Positions 1 through 12,900 of a DNA stretch of 64,000 nucleotides are shown piece after piece. The translations under genes were made by a program, and so were the position numbers. The stretch's first letter is position 1; each line of letters opens with the position of its first letter. The stretch is from the NCBI GenBank assembly GCA_013398615.1, contig VZSR01003805.1, positions 2,062,638-2,126,637 on the forward strand, written 5' to 3'. Under the pieces are notes generated by a model. It ran no database searches. It was not told where the DNA came from and was given only the letters and a program-made list of their open reading frames with translations. The DNA comes from Brachypodius melanocephalos (taxonomy: Eukaryota; Chordata; Aves; Passeriformes; Pycnonotidae).

Positions 1-3000
1 TTCACATTGTCTCATCTCTGTCTAGACAAGGATACATAGTGGAAATGAGGAAGAAACCTGTGTGTAATTTTTAGTGGTAAATTGTCATAGGTTCTTCCTG
101 CTGCAGTTCCAGTACCAGTTGGAAGAGTTAACACTTTTCTTTTGTAATCTGATGTCAGAAAGTCTGGTTTTGTCATTTGATTTCTGTGTCCCATTTTGGT
201 AGGGTGTCTCAGTAGGAAAGAAAATGAGGAAGAAGCAGCTGGCCACACATTTAGAAAAACAGACTGGATTTAGGAGGATCTGAGGCTTTGTTGCAACTTT
301 TTTATGACATACAGACAAATAATTTGCATTCCTATCCAGTAATTTCCTCAGTTTTACATGAGACTGTTACCATTTCCCTTCTTTTGGCCTTCACTGGCCT
401 AGTCTACTGAAATGATAAAATGTCTGGAAAATAAATGGGTTTTGACTTTTAAATATGTACCTAATATAAAATGATCTTCCTCGAGGCTTGATGTAATTAT
501 GATTACAGAGAGCAGATGCTATTCCACATTGAGTGATTCCCAGTATGTGTATATCACTTTCCTTCTGTTCTAAAAATCAAGTTTCCAAATGCCTTAATCA
601 CTTCATTGAAATAAAAATGCAAAAGCTGGAGTATTGCTTTCTCTTTGAGTTGAGATTGTTTCCTCCTCTTGTGTTCAGTCAAATGGGAACCCTGTGCAGC
701 TGAAAGCAGGTGACAGCAGGTGACCTGGCAGAGGTCTACTTTGGGATCTTCAGGGACTGAAAAAACAAATCTGGGAAGAAAAAGAGGTTCCTAGTGACTG
801 ATACAAGTATTTCTGTTGTGTCTAGCTGTCCTGCCAAGCAAAGTGTGTGGTTCAGGCATAAGGAAAGGTTAATCCATAATTTTTGACTGGAATATATCTT
901 AATGGACATGGAGTTAAAAAGCTGTAGAGGTGTTCTAAGGTTGTGTTCTGGGGGCTGATGAAATGCTAAGTTCCCATCTGAGGGATTATGGAGATGTGAT
1001 TTAGCACAGTAATTGCAGATGCTGTGTTCCTGGCTGTGCTAATCTGTGGAGAAAGTTACAGCTGAAGTCCTGGTCTCATGATCACTTGATAATGCATTGT
1101 TAGTAAGAGCTCCTGGACTTGTTTTCTGGAATTAAATCCCATTTGGGTAATTCTGCTTGATCCGTACAGAATTTATCACTTCCCATTTACATCTTTCCTT
1201 TCTCAGCCATTTTCCTAGATTGCTGTGCATATCTGAATGTTTAAATTGATTATGCTGTCACACCTTGTCCCACTTTAGGTATGATGATATTCTGTCATTA
1301 GAACAGAGCTGGTGCTGGAGGCAGCTTCTGAGCATTGTGTTGGGGCTAGCCCTCAGTAGCTGTGCAGGTGCCCTGATGTGGGATGGCAGAGGGACCAGTC
1401 CTTTGTTTAAGACTCCCACCCACTTAATGCAAGGTATTCAATATGTAGCATTATCTTCTTCTGAAGAATTTCTCTACAAAAGAGAAATAGCCCTTGGAAT
1501 TCTTTTTTAGATTCAAATTAATTTACCTAAAATGTGCATGTATTATACTATGGGGGTTTTTTTTGATGTTAGGAGTTAATGCATCTTTATTATTTAGTTT
1601 ATAGAGAGTTTGAGTGAGTGTTGTTCTAAAGCTGCAAGAATTCTCCAGAAGCATTGGCACCATGACCTGACTTGTGTGTTGGTGAAAGTAGTTTTACTTG
1701 TCAGTAACACTCCCAATGGGAATGCAAACTGTGAGACACTATTCCAAGGATGTGAATAATTCAGTGTGTTGCTGTACTCTATTGAGTCACAGCCCAGGAC
1801 AGTGGGTTGTCTTGTTTTGTGTTTTCAAGCACTGACTTGCCTGTTGAATGTTTATGCAAGCTCAGATCTTTATTTTTAAAATAAACCATGGAGAATAAAC
1901 TAAAAGATTGCTTATGTAGCACACTAGGGGTTTTTTTTTCAGTAACTCCACAGTCTAGTTTAGTAAGCTGGTAGCAGCTTAAAACTATCCTTGATGTAGC
2001 TTTAAATGTTCATTATAAAAATCCAAAGACTTACAAAGGCTGAGCAGTTGAAAATTATAGGATTCAAGAGACATATTCTCAAATTAAATGGATAACTCCT
2101 TCTGTACCCTGCTTTCAATGTACAGGGAAAATATTTTTCAGTGAAATACCTGTCTGAAATTCAAAAGTAGAGCAAGACCTTTGTTCATTTAATTTCAAAT
2201 GTGTACAAACTGTAATTAGAAAATTTTATTTCCTTTTGCACCACTCTGCAAGAAACTTGAAGGATAATCTAGTGCTGCAATTAGTGACATTCTTCAGATT
2301 TATGTCATTGCCCTTGAGCAACATCAAAATACAATCACTTGGATTTATTCCATAGTCTTAAGTGCGAATTGCTGGGATTGCTCCTCCTAACAAGCCACAA
2401 TGATGTCAGTGTTTCGGGAAGAGCTATCATTATGAGATCCCTGTTAACTGGTTTACCTCTTCACTGACCTAAAAACACTTCCTTGTGGCACAGATCTCAA
2501 AATCTAACTGTACACAGAAAGATGAGACATTTGTAAAGGAAAGCTTGAGTTAAATTTCTTAAATGGGCACCAAAATAAGTTATTTCAAAAATTGTGGAAG
2601 CGTAAGGGCTTTAGGGTGATGGTTCCTGGGCTGTTGTGCCCTGGCTTGCTGTGCCAGACTGCTCACACTGCCTTTCAGAAGGCTGTCAGGCTGGTCACAG
2701 GTTAACTACACAACTCTGAGCTCTTGTTGCTTCGGTTTGTTGTTCTATTTCCCACCTTGTAGCTGGGGGAAAACCAAGAAAAAAAAAACCAAATAGGAGG
2801 GGAACAGAAAAACGAAAAACAACCCAAATAAGAGGGAGAAACCGAAGCTGTCACCTTTTATACATTGAGCTGTTACAATCTGTATGGGGTTTTGTTTTAT
2901 TAATTTCAAATAGTATGCCACAAAATGTAAGCGCTTCAAAATTAATTTTTTTGGGCATACATTTTATTTGATTGTGTTACATGTCAGAAGTCTGAAGATT

Positions 3001-3108
3001 GAGACAGGGCCTCAGAATTCATGAAATATATATAAGTAAATGTTTTGAAAAATATTTCCTGTCAGTTCAGTCTGAGGAAAGTAGATAGAATGGTGTGTCA
3101 AAAGTTGC

Positions 3109-3134
3109 TTTTTTTTTTTTTGTTTTGTTTTGTT
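3109..3134. repeat. T-rich low-complexity tract, (TTTTG)n end
   Basis: A run of T followed by TGTTTTGTTTTGTT. Simple low-complexity sequence in a VEZT intron. Confidence 0.85.
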
Positions 3135-3410
3135 CATTGAATGGTTGCAGACTGAAGCAGAACCATGCATCTATTCAGTTATAATCTGTCATGCATCTTG
3201 TTTTAGGAAGATAGGTGAGTAGAATGTGTGATGACTGAGAGGGAGTCCCTCTATTAGTGGCATCTGAAGTTATGTTTACAGCTCAAACAAATGGTGGGTT
3301 TGGGTTGTGTGGGAAGCAGCATAGAGACAAAGTACCTGGTGGCACACACAGTGGTGTGGACAGGGAGTTCCTGGGGCATTTCTTCTTCTTACCATCGCTC
3401 TCCCTGTCTC

Positions 3411-3450
3411 TGTTTACAACTATACAACTTTGTTTACAACTTTACAACTA
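3411..3450. repeat. Two imperfect tandem copies of a 20-base unit
   Basis: TGTTTACAACTATACAACTT followed by TGTTTACAACTTTACAACTA. A local duplication in intronic sequence. Confidence 0.75.
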
Positions 3451-3893
3451 TACAATTATGTCTTGTGCTCAGGCTGCAGTGGGCTGCTGAGGAGAGGTCT
3501 GTAATCATTTAACTTTTGGGTTTTAATCCTCCAGGAGAGAGAAAGTCTTTCATATCAATGCAGTAGCTGCCAGCTTGAGATCAATCTAATCTTAGCTGGA
3601 GTTATTTTTAACAGAACAACATAACAATCTATTATGCTCCAAATAGGTGGGGTTACTGAAGCCTTTATTTTATTCTCTTGTTCACAAGCAAACTGACGGG
3701 AAGCAGATGTTTTCTTAGTGTACTCTGAAGTTAGGCCAGACACAGTAAGTGAAACTTCCTTACAGGTACTTGGGGCTGAGTTAACAAGAAAATCAAATGC
3801 AGAAATAAAAGCTTTGTCTGCTGTTATTTATTTAATTTTACCTTTGGTTTTTGTGATTTTTTTTTTAATTGGAGTAATTTCTGTTCCTTTCAG

Positions 3894-3983
3894 CAAGGCA
3901 TCCTGTCAAAACTAGTTGAATTTTTTAGAAGCTGGTTTCCTTTTCCACAATATAAGAAAAACAATGATATACTTCACCGACTG
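3894..3983 (+). CDS. VEZT: VEZT coding exon A (first in window)
   Basis: Thirty codons, phase 0 at both ends, from a CAG acceptor after a T-rich tract to a GTAAGT donor. It reads QGILSKLVEFFRSWFPFPQY and then KKNNDILHRL. Human vezatin at this place has QGIL, a SW-x-F core and KKDDLLHKL, so the length and flanking residues agree. It lies in the N-terminal cytoplasmic part, before the membrane hairpin. The human residues just before it (ending VLPK) are not encoded in the 3.9 kb upstream, which fixes this as the first exon in the window. Confidence 0.93.
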
Positions 3984-6900
3984 GTAAGTGATCACTTTTT
4001 TTATTTTTCCATTTCCTTTCCTAATCCACAGGTCTTCCTCTCCTCCATATCTCATCCTCAGAACAACAGATTCGGTCTGTATTGTTGGTTTTGGCTCCAA
4101 GAGTATTACTTATTCTTTAGATGATACTAATTCTGGTTTTCAATTACTCTGCCAAAGTGGGCACAGAAGGACAGGAGCAGCATCAGTAGCCAGATTGAAG
4201 ATGCTCAAAATGTGGAAGATAATAAAATATGTGAGAAATTAAAGAAATTCTTGAAAGCTGCAATGAGTTTAATTGCAGTGTAGGTACCCCTTTGCTAGAA
4301 GGCAGTGGGGAGATGCTGACTGAGAAAGTCCACGTGTGGTAGCCTAGTGCCTTGTAGAGACCACCTAAGACAGAAGGTTCTAGAGCTTCAGCTGAGTATT
4401 GCTTCACCCTCTGTTTCAGCTTTTTCAGGCACAGCACCACCACAGTGCAACTGTACTGGTTCTGGACCCATCCTGGCTTCTTTGTTTCGATACTGCTCTC
4501 TACAGGGCTTTTGGGAAAGGCAAAGCAAACTTTGTTTGCTCTTTCTCTGCAGCACCGCTTTCCAGTCTGGGCTTGTCTCAGATCTGCTCTAACTTGTACC
4601 CAGCTCCTTCACACTCCCAGGATGGATTGCAAATGTCACTTTAGTCAGACTGTTCCAGAATCTAGAATTTCAATTTCTTTTTTTCTATGATATAGGGATG
4701 ATGTCTGCAAATGGAGCTTCAAAAGAAAATGTTGAGCAACATGAGAAGTTAGACTTTTCCATTTCTCGCAGAGTTCTGCTGTATCTCAGTTCTCCTTTAT
4801 CTCAGGAGGACAAAATTTCCTCTGAAAATCTCTCATTAGTGATCTTTGATTGACTTTTTTCTTCCTCCCTCTCCCCCTATGAATTGAGGGTATTATCTTA
4901 ACAGCAATTTTTAGCCTTACTTTCTTTCTTGAGATGGAGGCATAACTGAAGAACATGGAAAACATGCTTGTCCTGCTGCATACTACAGGAGAGTACTGAA
5001 GTGACACAGGATGCGTCGGAGGAGGGCAGAGTTTCCTCTTGCACACAGTCCTGAAACAAATGTTTTCTATTAAAAGTAGAATGAAAGTTATCTGAGGTGA
5101 CATCTGTGCATGGAATTAAATTTCTAAACTAACTATCTTATGGTTTCATAAAGAATCTCATTCTGTCAGTGACAGAATGAAACAGATTTTGTAGTGTGAA
5201 ATGTCACGCTTGTGTTAGAAGCTTCTATTAGAGACTTTTCAGAAATACTCTCTTTTCTCTCCTGTAATTAGCTAGATGCAGGGATGCACATGCTCAGTGT
5301 TGGTTGGGTTTTGTTATGACATTCTTAACTTGAAGTAATTATGGTTTGATGCAGTATCCAAATGATAATTTCAGGGGCTTCTCTGATGGTTGTATTTGTC
5401 TTCATGAGCTGCATATTTGTCTTGAAGAGCTCTAGTTGGGGAAAAAGTAGCAAATGCTTATGGCATCAGATTCTCAACTAAGTAACTCCCTAAAGTTTGC
5501 CTGAGGTTTAGAAGGTGTGAGGTCTTTGGAGCCCCATGCTGTTTCATGTTTGGATTGAGTTTCCTTAGGAAAGGTACAGAATCCTGCAGGAGGGCACTCC
5601 ACTGCCTTGGCTTGGGGCTTCGATCCAGTGCACTGACCCTACTGTTATTAAGTGTCCACAAGTGACTTTGGGTTGACTAATTAGCAATATCTCTCTCTCT
5701 AAGATTTGTTTGTTTGTTAATGATATGAATGACGTCATGGCATGTTTTAAAAAGTGTTTTCTGTTTTTTTAAATGATCTTCTAACAAATTCAGTACCTCT
5801 CTTATTCTTATACAAATATATTGGCATATTCTGTGCATACTGTGTTTCCAGTTATTGTTACTATCTAGGTCAGATCATAAAGTCAGTGTGATGCATCCTG
5901 CAAGCCTGAACTGTTAAGTAGTGTGTGAGCTTTTAAAGTTAAACAAGTTTAATAAAAAAGTAGCTACTTATGATATATCCAAAACATTCCTGTGCTCTGG
6001 GAACAGATTGTTGTCAGTAAAGTATAGAGTGTGTGGGTGTTTTCCTTGTTCTGCTAACTTAATTTTAAGGATTTGCATATTCTTTACTAATGCCTGTTCT
6101 TTCTCCTGCCCATTTGTGTGTGGTAAGGATGTTGGATTTCGATTTGACACGCTCCGTGCCATCCTGCAACAGGAAGTTCTGCTGCAGGAGGATGTGGAAC
6201 TGATTGAATTCCTTGACCCCAGTATCCTGTCTGCAGGGCAGTGTAAGCAACAGGAAAACAGACAGCTTCCAACGCTACGCTCCCTAGCAACTCCTAATAT
6301 TTGGTATTGTATTAAGGATATCTACCATTATAGTCACTGAGAAACAAGCAAAAAATATATTGTGCATTCTTGATATAAAATGCAACATTAAAATGACTAT
6401 ATTTTTTCTCATGTCCTTGGGTCTTTATTCTACCAGTCCCCAGATTTTTGTATAAGCATGTTTTTTTTTCATTGGGCATTTTATTGAGAGTGAATTTTAA
6501 TCTGAGGTAACAGCCTGAACATGAATGAATACTCTCTAACTAATATATTCTATAAGGAAGAGCTAACATAGCTGATTGATTAATTAATTTCTGAAGCTAT
6601 CTAGAGGTGATTTTGATAATGAGACTTGACTACGAAGACTGAATTGAAAAGCATTTGTTTTGGTGTGGTCTTTATAGAGTATGTTGTTGGTGGGGGAGAT
6701 GAGGTGGGATGTGCAATTAATTTTCAAACTTAGAATATCAGAAGAATAAACTGTAGAATATTTCATTAAGATGCATTGAAATCAGCAAAGTCTCGTGGAA
6801 TTTATTCAAGAATACTAAAGGAGCTGACTGCAGCGGTATCTGAACAGCTACCACCTCTATTTAAAAAAGAACAATGCCAGTGCTTGTTCTGACAGTGTCT

Positions 6901-9900
6901 TGCTTGAAATGCAGTAATTAGTAGGAAAAAAAATCACATAATACGGGCCAATGGTATTTTTTCATATATACACTAAAATTATTATAGAGTCACACCTCAA
7001 CTGTTTAAGTTATATCACTATTGATGCTCTCTGTCAAACAAGAGAACTTTTGAAACATATTTTTCTAGTCCTAGTATTATTCAGTTTCTTTAACTTTCAG
7101 CTAATAAAGTACACTTACAAAATTTGTGAATGTTGTTCACCTTCCAGATGACACTAAGTTTGTGTTTTCATAGACCAGAGTTCAACAGTAGCTTGGAGAA
7201 ATGCCTTGAAAATGATAGAAAATTCATTAAATACAAAACTTTAATGCTACACTTGGGAGGGAAAAGTCAAGTTAATGAACACCAAGTGGTGAATAATTGG
7301 GTATGCAGTTCTATGCCAGGAAAGGATCTGCATATCTCTGGGATGGAATGGTGTTAGATACGTAGAAGGAGGTGATCAGTCATCATTTGTTCAGTTTAGA
7401 AAAGGGACGGATATGAGGAAGAATAACACAATTAATCTGCCAGTGATTCAAATTGGGACTTGGGGGAAATCTTTTGAACTCTAAGGATACTTAGGAGTTA
7501 GAACAGCCACGGAATGGGTTGTGGAGTCTCCATTTTCATCTTTGGTCTGTCCATGACAATCTGGGTTAATCAACCAGGAGCTTAAAATGAACAAAGTGAG
7601 TTGTTAAATCCCTTCTAGTCTTTTGTTGTTGTGATTTGATTTATTTTATTTGTGGGACTTTATTTTTAATGTACCGAGGAAGATGGGGACTGTGTGTCTG
7701 TCTCTTTTAGAGGTAGTTACATATTTGGAATATTTTAATGGACCTTTACTGAAACCTCTTAGCCCTAAAGAGTTAACACTTGTAAAGCTGTTTGAAATTT
7801 GACCACAAAACTGTCCAGGAAATAGAAACCCAGAGATTGCGCCTTATTTTAGAAATGGAAAAATATTCCATGTGAATATTTCCAAACCTAAATGCAGGAT
7901 ACACAGCTTTAAGGGATGAAGGGAAAAAAAGTTTTTCATTGAAAACATTCTGGAAAAATATAGTTATAATGCACCTTGAAGCTGGTATCCCATCCGTCTC
8001 TCTGAAGAATGTGATTATTTTACAAAACTATGTAATAATGTGCATGAAATGCAGTGTATTTTCTAGCAGTTACGTATTCATATTGAATTTTTTACAGAGG
8101 AAAGTAACAATTTTATAAGCTTTTAAAATATCTTTGAGAAATAACTGAAATACTAGGAACACTATTCTTAAGGACTTGGAAAAGGTGCCAAATTATTTTA
8201 AGTGATTATGCAAGCCATCTTTATAAAATTCTGTTAGAAACTAGTGGTGCACTGGTGTCCAAGTTGAATGAGTCAGACTCTAGAAAAAATACAGCTGGCA
8301 GTAATTGAGGGATCTGCTACCAAAAGAAACATGCCCTTCCCTACTGTACTCTTGAACCTGGAAGTACAGATACTACAGTTCCTACACGCCCTGGCTTAAA
8401 ATGCTGAGTTGTCAGGTTTTTCCTTATTTTTTATTTTCTTTCTATTTTTTTAAGTCATATGTGTAAGAGAAACTGACCTTTCAAAGTGATACATTAGTCT
8501 CCTACTCATGCTGTAAAAAAGCTGAAGAAAGGTTTCCTTAGAGTGTACCAGCCAAGTAATATCATGTATGTATTCATCTAAACCTGTCACAAGGATTTCT
8601 CAGTGTTTACAGGTCCCTTCAGGAGCTACATAAAAGCCCCACAATAAGATGTTGTAATCTCAGCTGTAACTGAAAGCTTGGTGATTTTCCCACTTGTTTG
8701 CCCTCAGTAATGTGTGGCTGGTGGTGCTGTGTCTGTCTGCAGGGATGTCTCGCTGTTCCTTGCCTTTGTAAGTGCGCTGCTTATGTGTCCTTCATGGTGG
8801 AAGGAGTCGTCATGGCTGCTGTGCGGACCCGTGCTGCTTCTCTATGCAGCCTTTAGAGCCTGGGGCACCTGGAGGGCAGCCAGGCTGCAAATGTCCCTGC
8901 GAAAATACTGCATCCAGCTGGAAGAAACTGTGGCCAACAGCCGAGCCTTTACCAACCTCGTCAGGAAAGCTCTACGACTCATTCAAGAGACTGAAGTGAT
9001 TTCCAGAGGATTTACCCTGTGAGTCTGTATTTCACTTTATTTAACACACAGATCCATTCAAACCAGCTGTCGTCTAAAATTGTCTTGTTCCACTGTCTCC
9101 CATAACAAGTGGAATTACTGAAAAACATAATGCTTCAAGGTTTTCATTTACATTAACTAGTATAATTGCTATTCATACTGAAAGTATGAGTTCTAACAAC
9201 TCAGCATTAAAACTCTGCATCCTGAAGGTGAATTAAGTCTCACAAAACTCATATGCCTTTGAAGCGTCCTGCATTGCTAGCAATGAAATACATGAACAAA
9301 TGGACTTTGAACTAAGTTAATTATTTTGGAGAGTAATTTAGAGTTTTTTTTTTATTTTATATTACCAAATTGATGTAAATAAACTGATCTGCAAGTAATT
9401 GCACCTATTTTAGAAAACAGGATGACATGTAAACCATTCTATCTTTATATGACAGATATGTCTGAAGTAGTAAGAACACAATAATCAGCAAAAGCCATCA
9501 AACATCATTCCTCACCTCAAGTAAAGTTAACATTAGTCTTTTTTCTTGAATTGTTGAAACATGTAGATTCTTAAGTTATTTACCCTTGAATTTGCCTCTC
9601 TTCCACTTAAGGGATGCAAAAGTGTTTCTGATTATTTAGCTCTTGTAGTTACTTGATAAGCTTTGCTGACTTGCTGAGTGAAAGGATATCAGAAAGTGTT
9701 CATTGTATGCAGTGATCCCAAAGCCAACAGGCCTGTTTCTGTGCACTCTCATTGCCATGGATGCTGTTGCATTGTAGCCACCTATGATGAATCCATATGT
9801 GTGCCAATTACACCTAAGGGTAAAGGAGGTGGGAAACACCAACACCTAAAATACAGTCAACTTCTTTCTAAAAAAACCCCAAAAGTTCCCTTGTGAGCAA

Positions 9901-12900
9901 CAAGATGTTTATCTGTGCCAGACCAACTATTCAGCATTCAGACACATGTTCTTACATGCAAGTGTGCAATTTTAGACTTAAAATTCTGGATAATTTTTTT
10001 AGCTAGAGATACTTTCAGTGTATTTCACTGAAGAAATGTTTCATTCTCACTTTGGAATGCATAAGCATGTCTTCAGTCTGCCTAGCTATGTGGTTTTTGT
10101 TTTGGTCTGGATTTTTGCTGAAGAAGCATTTACTTGAGCAATAGGCAGTCTTATCTTTGCAAACGGGTTCTTAAAAGAAATTATTGTTCGGGCTTGTCCA
10201 AATTGCAGATTACAAAAACATTTGGATTTTTGCCTAAGTTTAAGCAAACGAACTTGTGGTCAATGTCTAAATTGCTGCTGCCTTGTTCTTTTACTACATA
10301 TCTTAGATAACAGAATAATAAAAAACAGACTGGTCTTTAATCTGATGCTTCATCTAATAGCTTCTTTACTTGAAACTTTGGCAAGCTTTTCAAAAGACTT
10401 TGGTATATGGATGGAGTGGGAGAAGTCTGACTGTGCCAGCATCCTCACTGGAATGACTGTACGGTATAAAGAAATCAGTGCTGTACAAGATTTGTGTTGG
10501 TTTAGCCTAGAGGAAGTTCTAACTCCAGAGTGTCCTTTTCTGCATCCACATATGCAAGAGATGCTGCTGCACAAGGCAGTGTGAAATTCTTTTCTTTGAT
10601 ACCTCTTTAAGCATGATCCAAAATGCTAGTGTTTCCCTTTTTTTCCCCTAGAATTTTCTACAGTAAGCCTCAGCAGAACAAAGTTTAATATGTTCTTCTA
10701 TAGTAAGGTTACCAAAATCTTATTGTTTATTCAGAAAGAGTCTCATGGCAATTGCAATGGTTGCATTTGAAAAGTTACTGAGTATCCTCTTATGTTATTT
10801 TATATCCTTGAAGTAATGAAATACCATCAGTTGCAGCATCCTGGTCAGTGTTACACGTGCTGCTGTTTTAAGGTACTGCTAACTCGGCAGAGTTTGGCCT
10901 GTGCCTTGACCATATTGTGAGTGCAAAGGTACTGAAGCTGTCATTTAAAGAGTACCAAGTTCAGACTTTGACTGGTTGTACTTAGCTAAACTCTGACAGG
11001 GCAAGTCTAGGTCTGCAGCTTTGGCCTGAGGTTCCTTGTGCTCCACTGCTGGTTTTCCTCCCCATGACACCATCCATTGCTGTTCTCATAGGCTAATTTA
11101 CACATCCATTGAAATATCTATGGCTTTACTTTCTTCTAGCCTATTTGCCCCTTATTAATTGATACTGGACTGTCTCTGTAAATGGTAGATTATTACTGAT
11201 GAGGTTTTGGTCAGTTCTCTATAAGTTAAATGGTTTACTACTATGTGGTAGTGACTGCTATACTCAAATAGATAGTCAGACATCCTTTTGCCTTCATTCC
11301 CATCCAACCCAGTAAAACTGACTGCAGCTACATAGATCAGGAACTAAGAACTTGGGCAGGGAGCTTGGGTTAGATGGCCTCCAGTAATCCCTTCCAATCT
11401 TAACTATTCTGTGATTCTGTAATCCTGTCAGGCTTCTCTTACATTAGCTGCTCTCAAAGACAACTTGATACTCTTATTCCAGCATGGCTGTTGGAAGAGT
11501 TTAATGCTCTGTTGAAATTTCAGGTGTGTCTGTGTGGTACCAGCTCTGTGATGCAGAGAAGGCCAAGACCTCACCTAGGTATCTTGGATTACAGAAATTG
11601 TGGAGCAAAAGTGGGGCAGTGCTTTACTCAGGAAGAAGGGCAGTATTTCTGTCTAATTGCTTCATTTGCAATTAGCCAAATGCAGCCTGATCACAGGTTG
11701 CAGCCTGGAATTTCTGGAGGGTAATGAAAGTATGCCCATTGTCTCGCACATCGTAAAACAAGAACTGAAGGAATGCATAATGAAAGGCTGCAGCAGTAAG
11801 CAGCAAGTGTTTATTCCCTTGCTTGTTGCCAAAATAATTAACTTCTTTTTACTGTATTTTAAACTAGAATTTACTGTGTGACCTGAATACATATGGATGT
11901 ATATTAGCATCCTTAGAGAACTGCAGTAATAGATTTTATTAATGTGTTTATATAAACTTATTAAAAGTTGAAAGCAAATTAAAAATCTGGGTTGTAAAAT
12001 TAATGAAGAAATATTTTGTTGTTCTATACAGTAAAATGGGTTTGGAGCTGTAGGAAAGGGGAAATTCACCCTTAAACTTTCTTTGCTTCTTGTGGCTGAT
12101 ATGCAAAGCTGATTACATTTTGATAACATGTAAGTCCAATTAAAATACGTAGAGGATAAGAGAGACACTTTTCACAAGGATGTGTGGTGATAGGGCAAGG
12201 GGGAATGGCTTTAAACTGAAATAGGGCAGGTTTAGATTAGATATTAGGACAAAAATTCTTAACTGAGTGTGGTGGGACACAGGAACAGATTGTTCAGAGA
12301 AGTGGTGACTTACCCATCCCTGGAAGTGTTCAGGGCCAGGCTGGATGGCGCTTTGAGGAGCCTGGTGGAAGGTGTCATTGCCCATGTCAGGGGGTTTTGA
12401 ATTAGAGCATCTTCGTGTTCCCTTCCAACCCAAACCATTCTGTGATTCTGTGAAGGTAAATGAAACACTAGGAATTTAGGGATACGACATGCCTGACAGA
12501 AAGACGTATAATAGATTCTACTAATCTTAATTAGTAGAATAAGGAAGAATTTTATGAAAAGCACTGGAACAATCCATTCCAGAAGGAAAGCAGATTGTTT
12601 TGCTGAATACTGGCAGTACGTGCTGTGCATGAGTTACACTATATTTGCTCTCTATAGGAGTTGGAAAAGTCTGCATTGCTGTAGTAGAATGTAGATCTCT
12701 GTCTCTTTTTTATGGTAGAAGAGTTACGCTCCTTTTCTTTGAGCTTGCTTCTGACAGTTCACATGGGCTTGGGTCTACAAACTGATGTGAGCATTTATAC
12801 ATAAACACTTCTAGTTGTTACTTTCAAAAGCTAGGGAAAGGTTAGAGATTGGCATGTACTGCATTACATGTTGTGTTCCCTTCTGAAAGATACAGCAAGG

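Larger units (their letters stand above)
1..3893 (+). other. VEZT: VEZT intron, 3' part
   Basis: No exon matching the N-terminal vezatin residues (such as the ENSPLYQYLQDLG region) is found in any plus-strand frame, so this is taken as intron upstream of exon A. It contains an A-rich purine tract around 2765-2840, a T/TTTTG tract at 3109-3134, and a 20-base unit repeated twice at 3411-3450. An 81-codon open frame at 1265-1510 shows no family resemblance and is regarded as chance. Confidence 0.8.

Noticed and set aside
10222..10584. A 120-codon plus-strand open frame inside the VEZT intron between exons C and D
   Set aside because: It opens at TTG and not ATG, has no recognisable family, no codon bias and no clear splice signals. 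Frames of this length are expected a few times by chance in 64 kb.
11662..12168. A 168-codon minus-strand open frame, the second longest in the window
   Set aside because: It runs through AT-rich intron into the CR1 3' end, its composition is low-complexity and hydrophobic, and no family is recognised.
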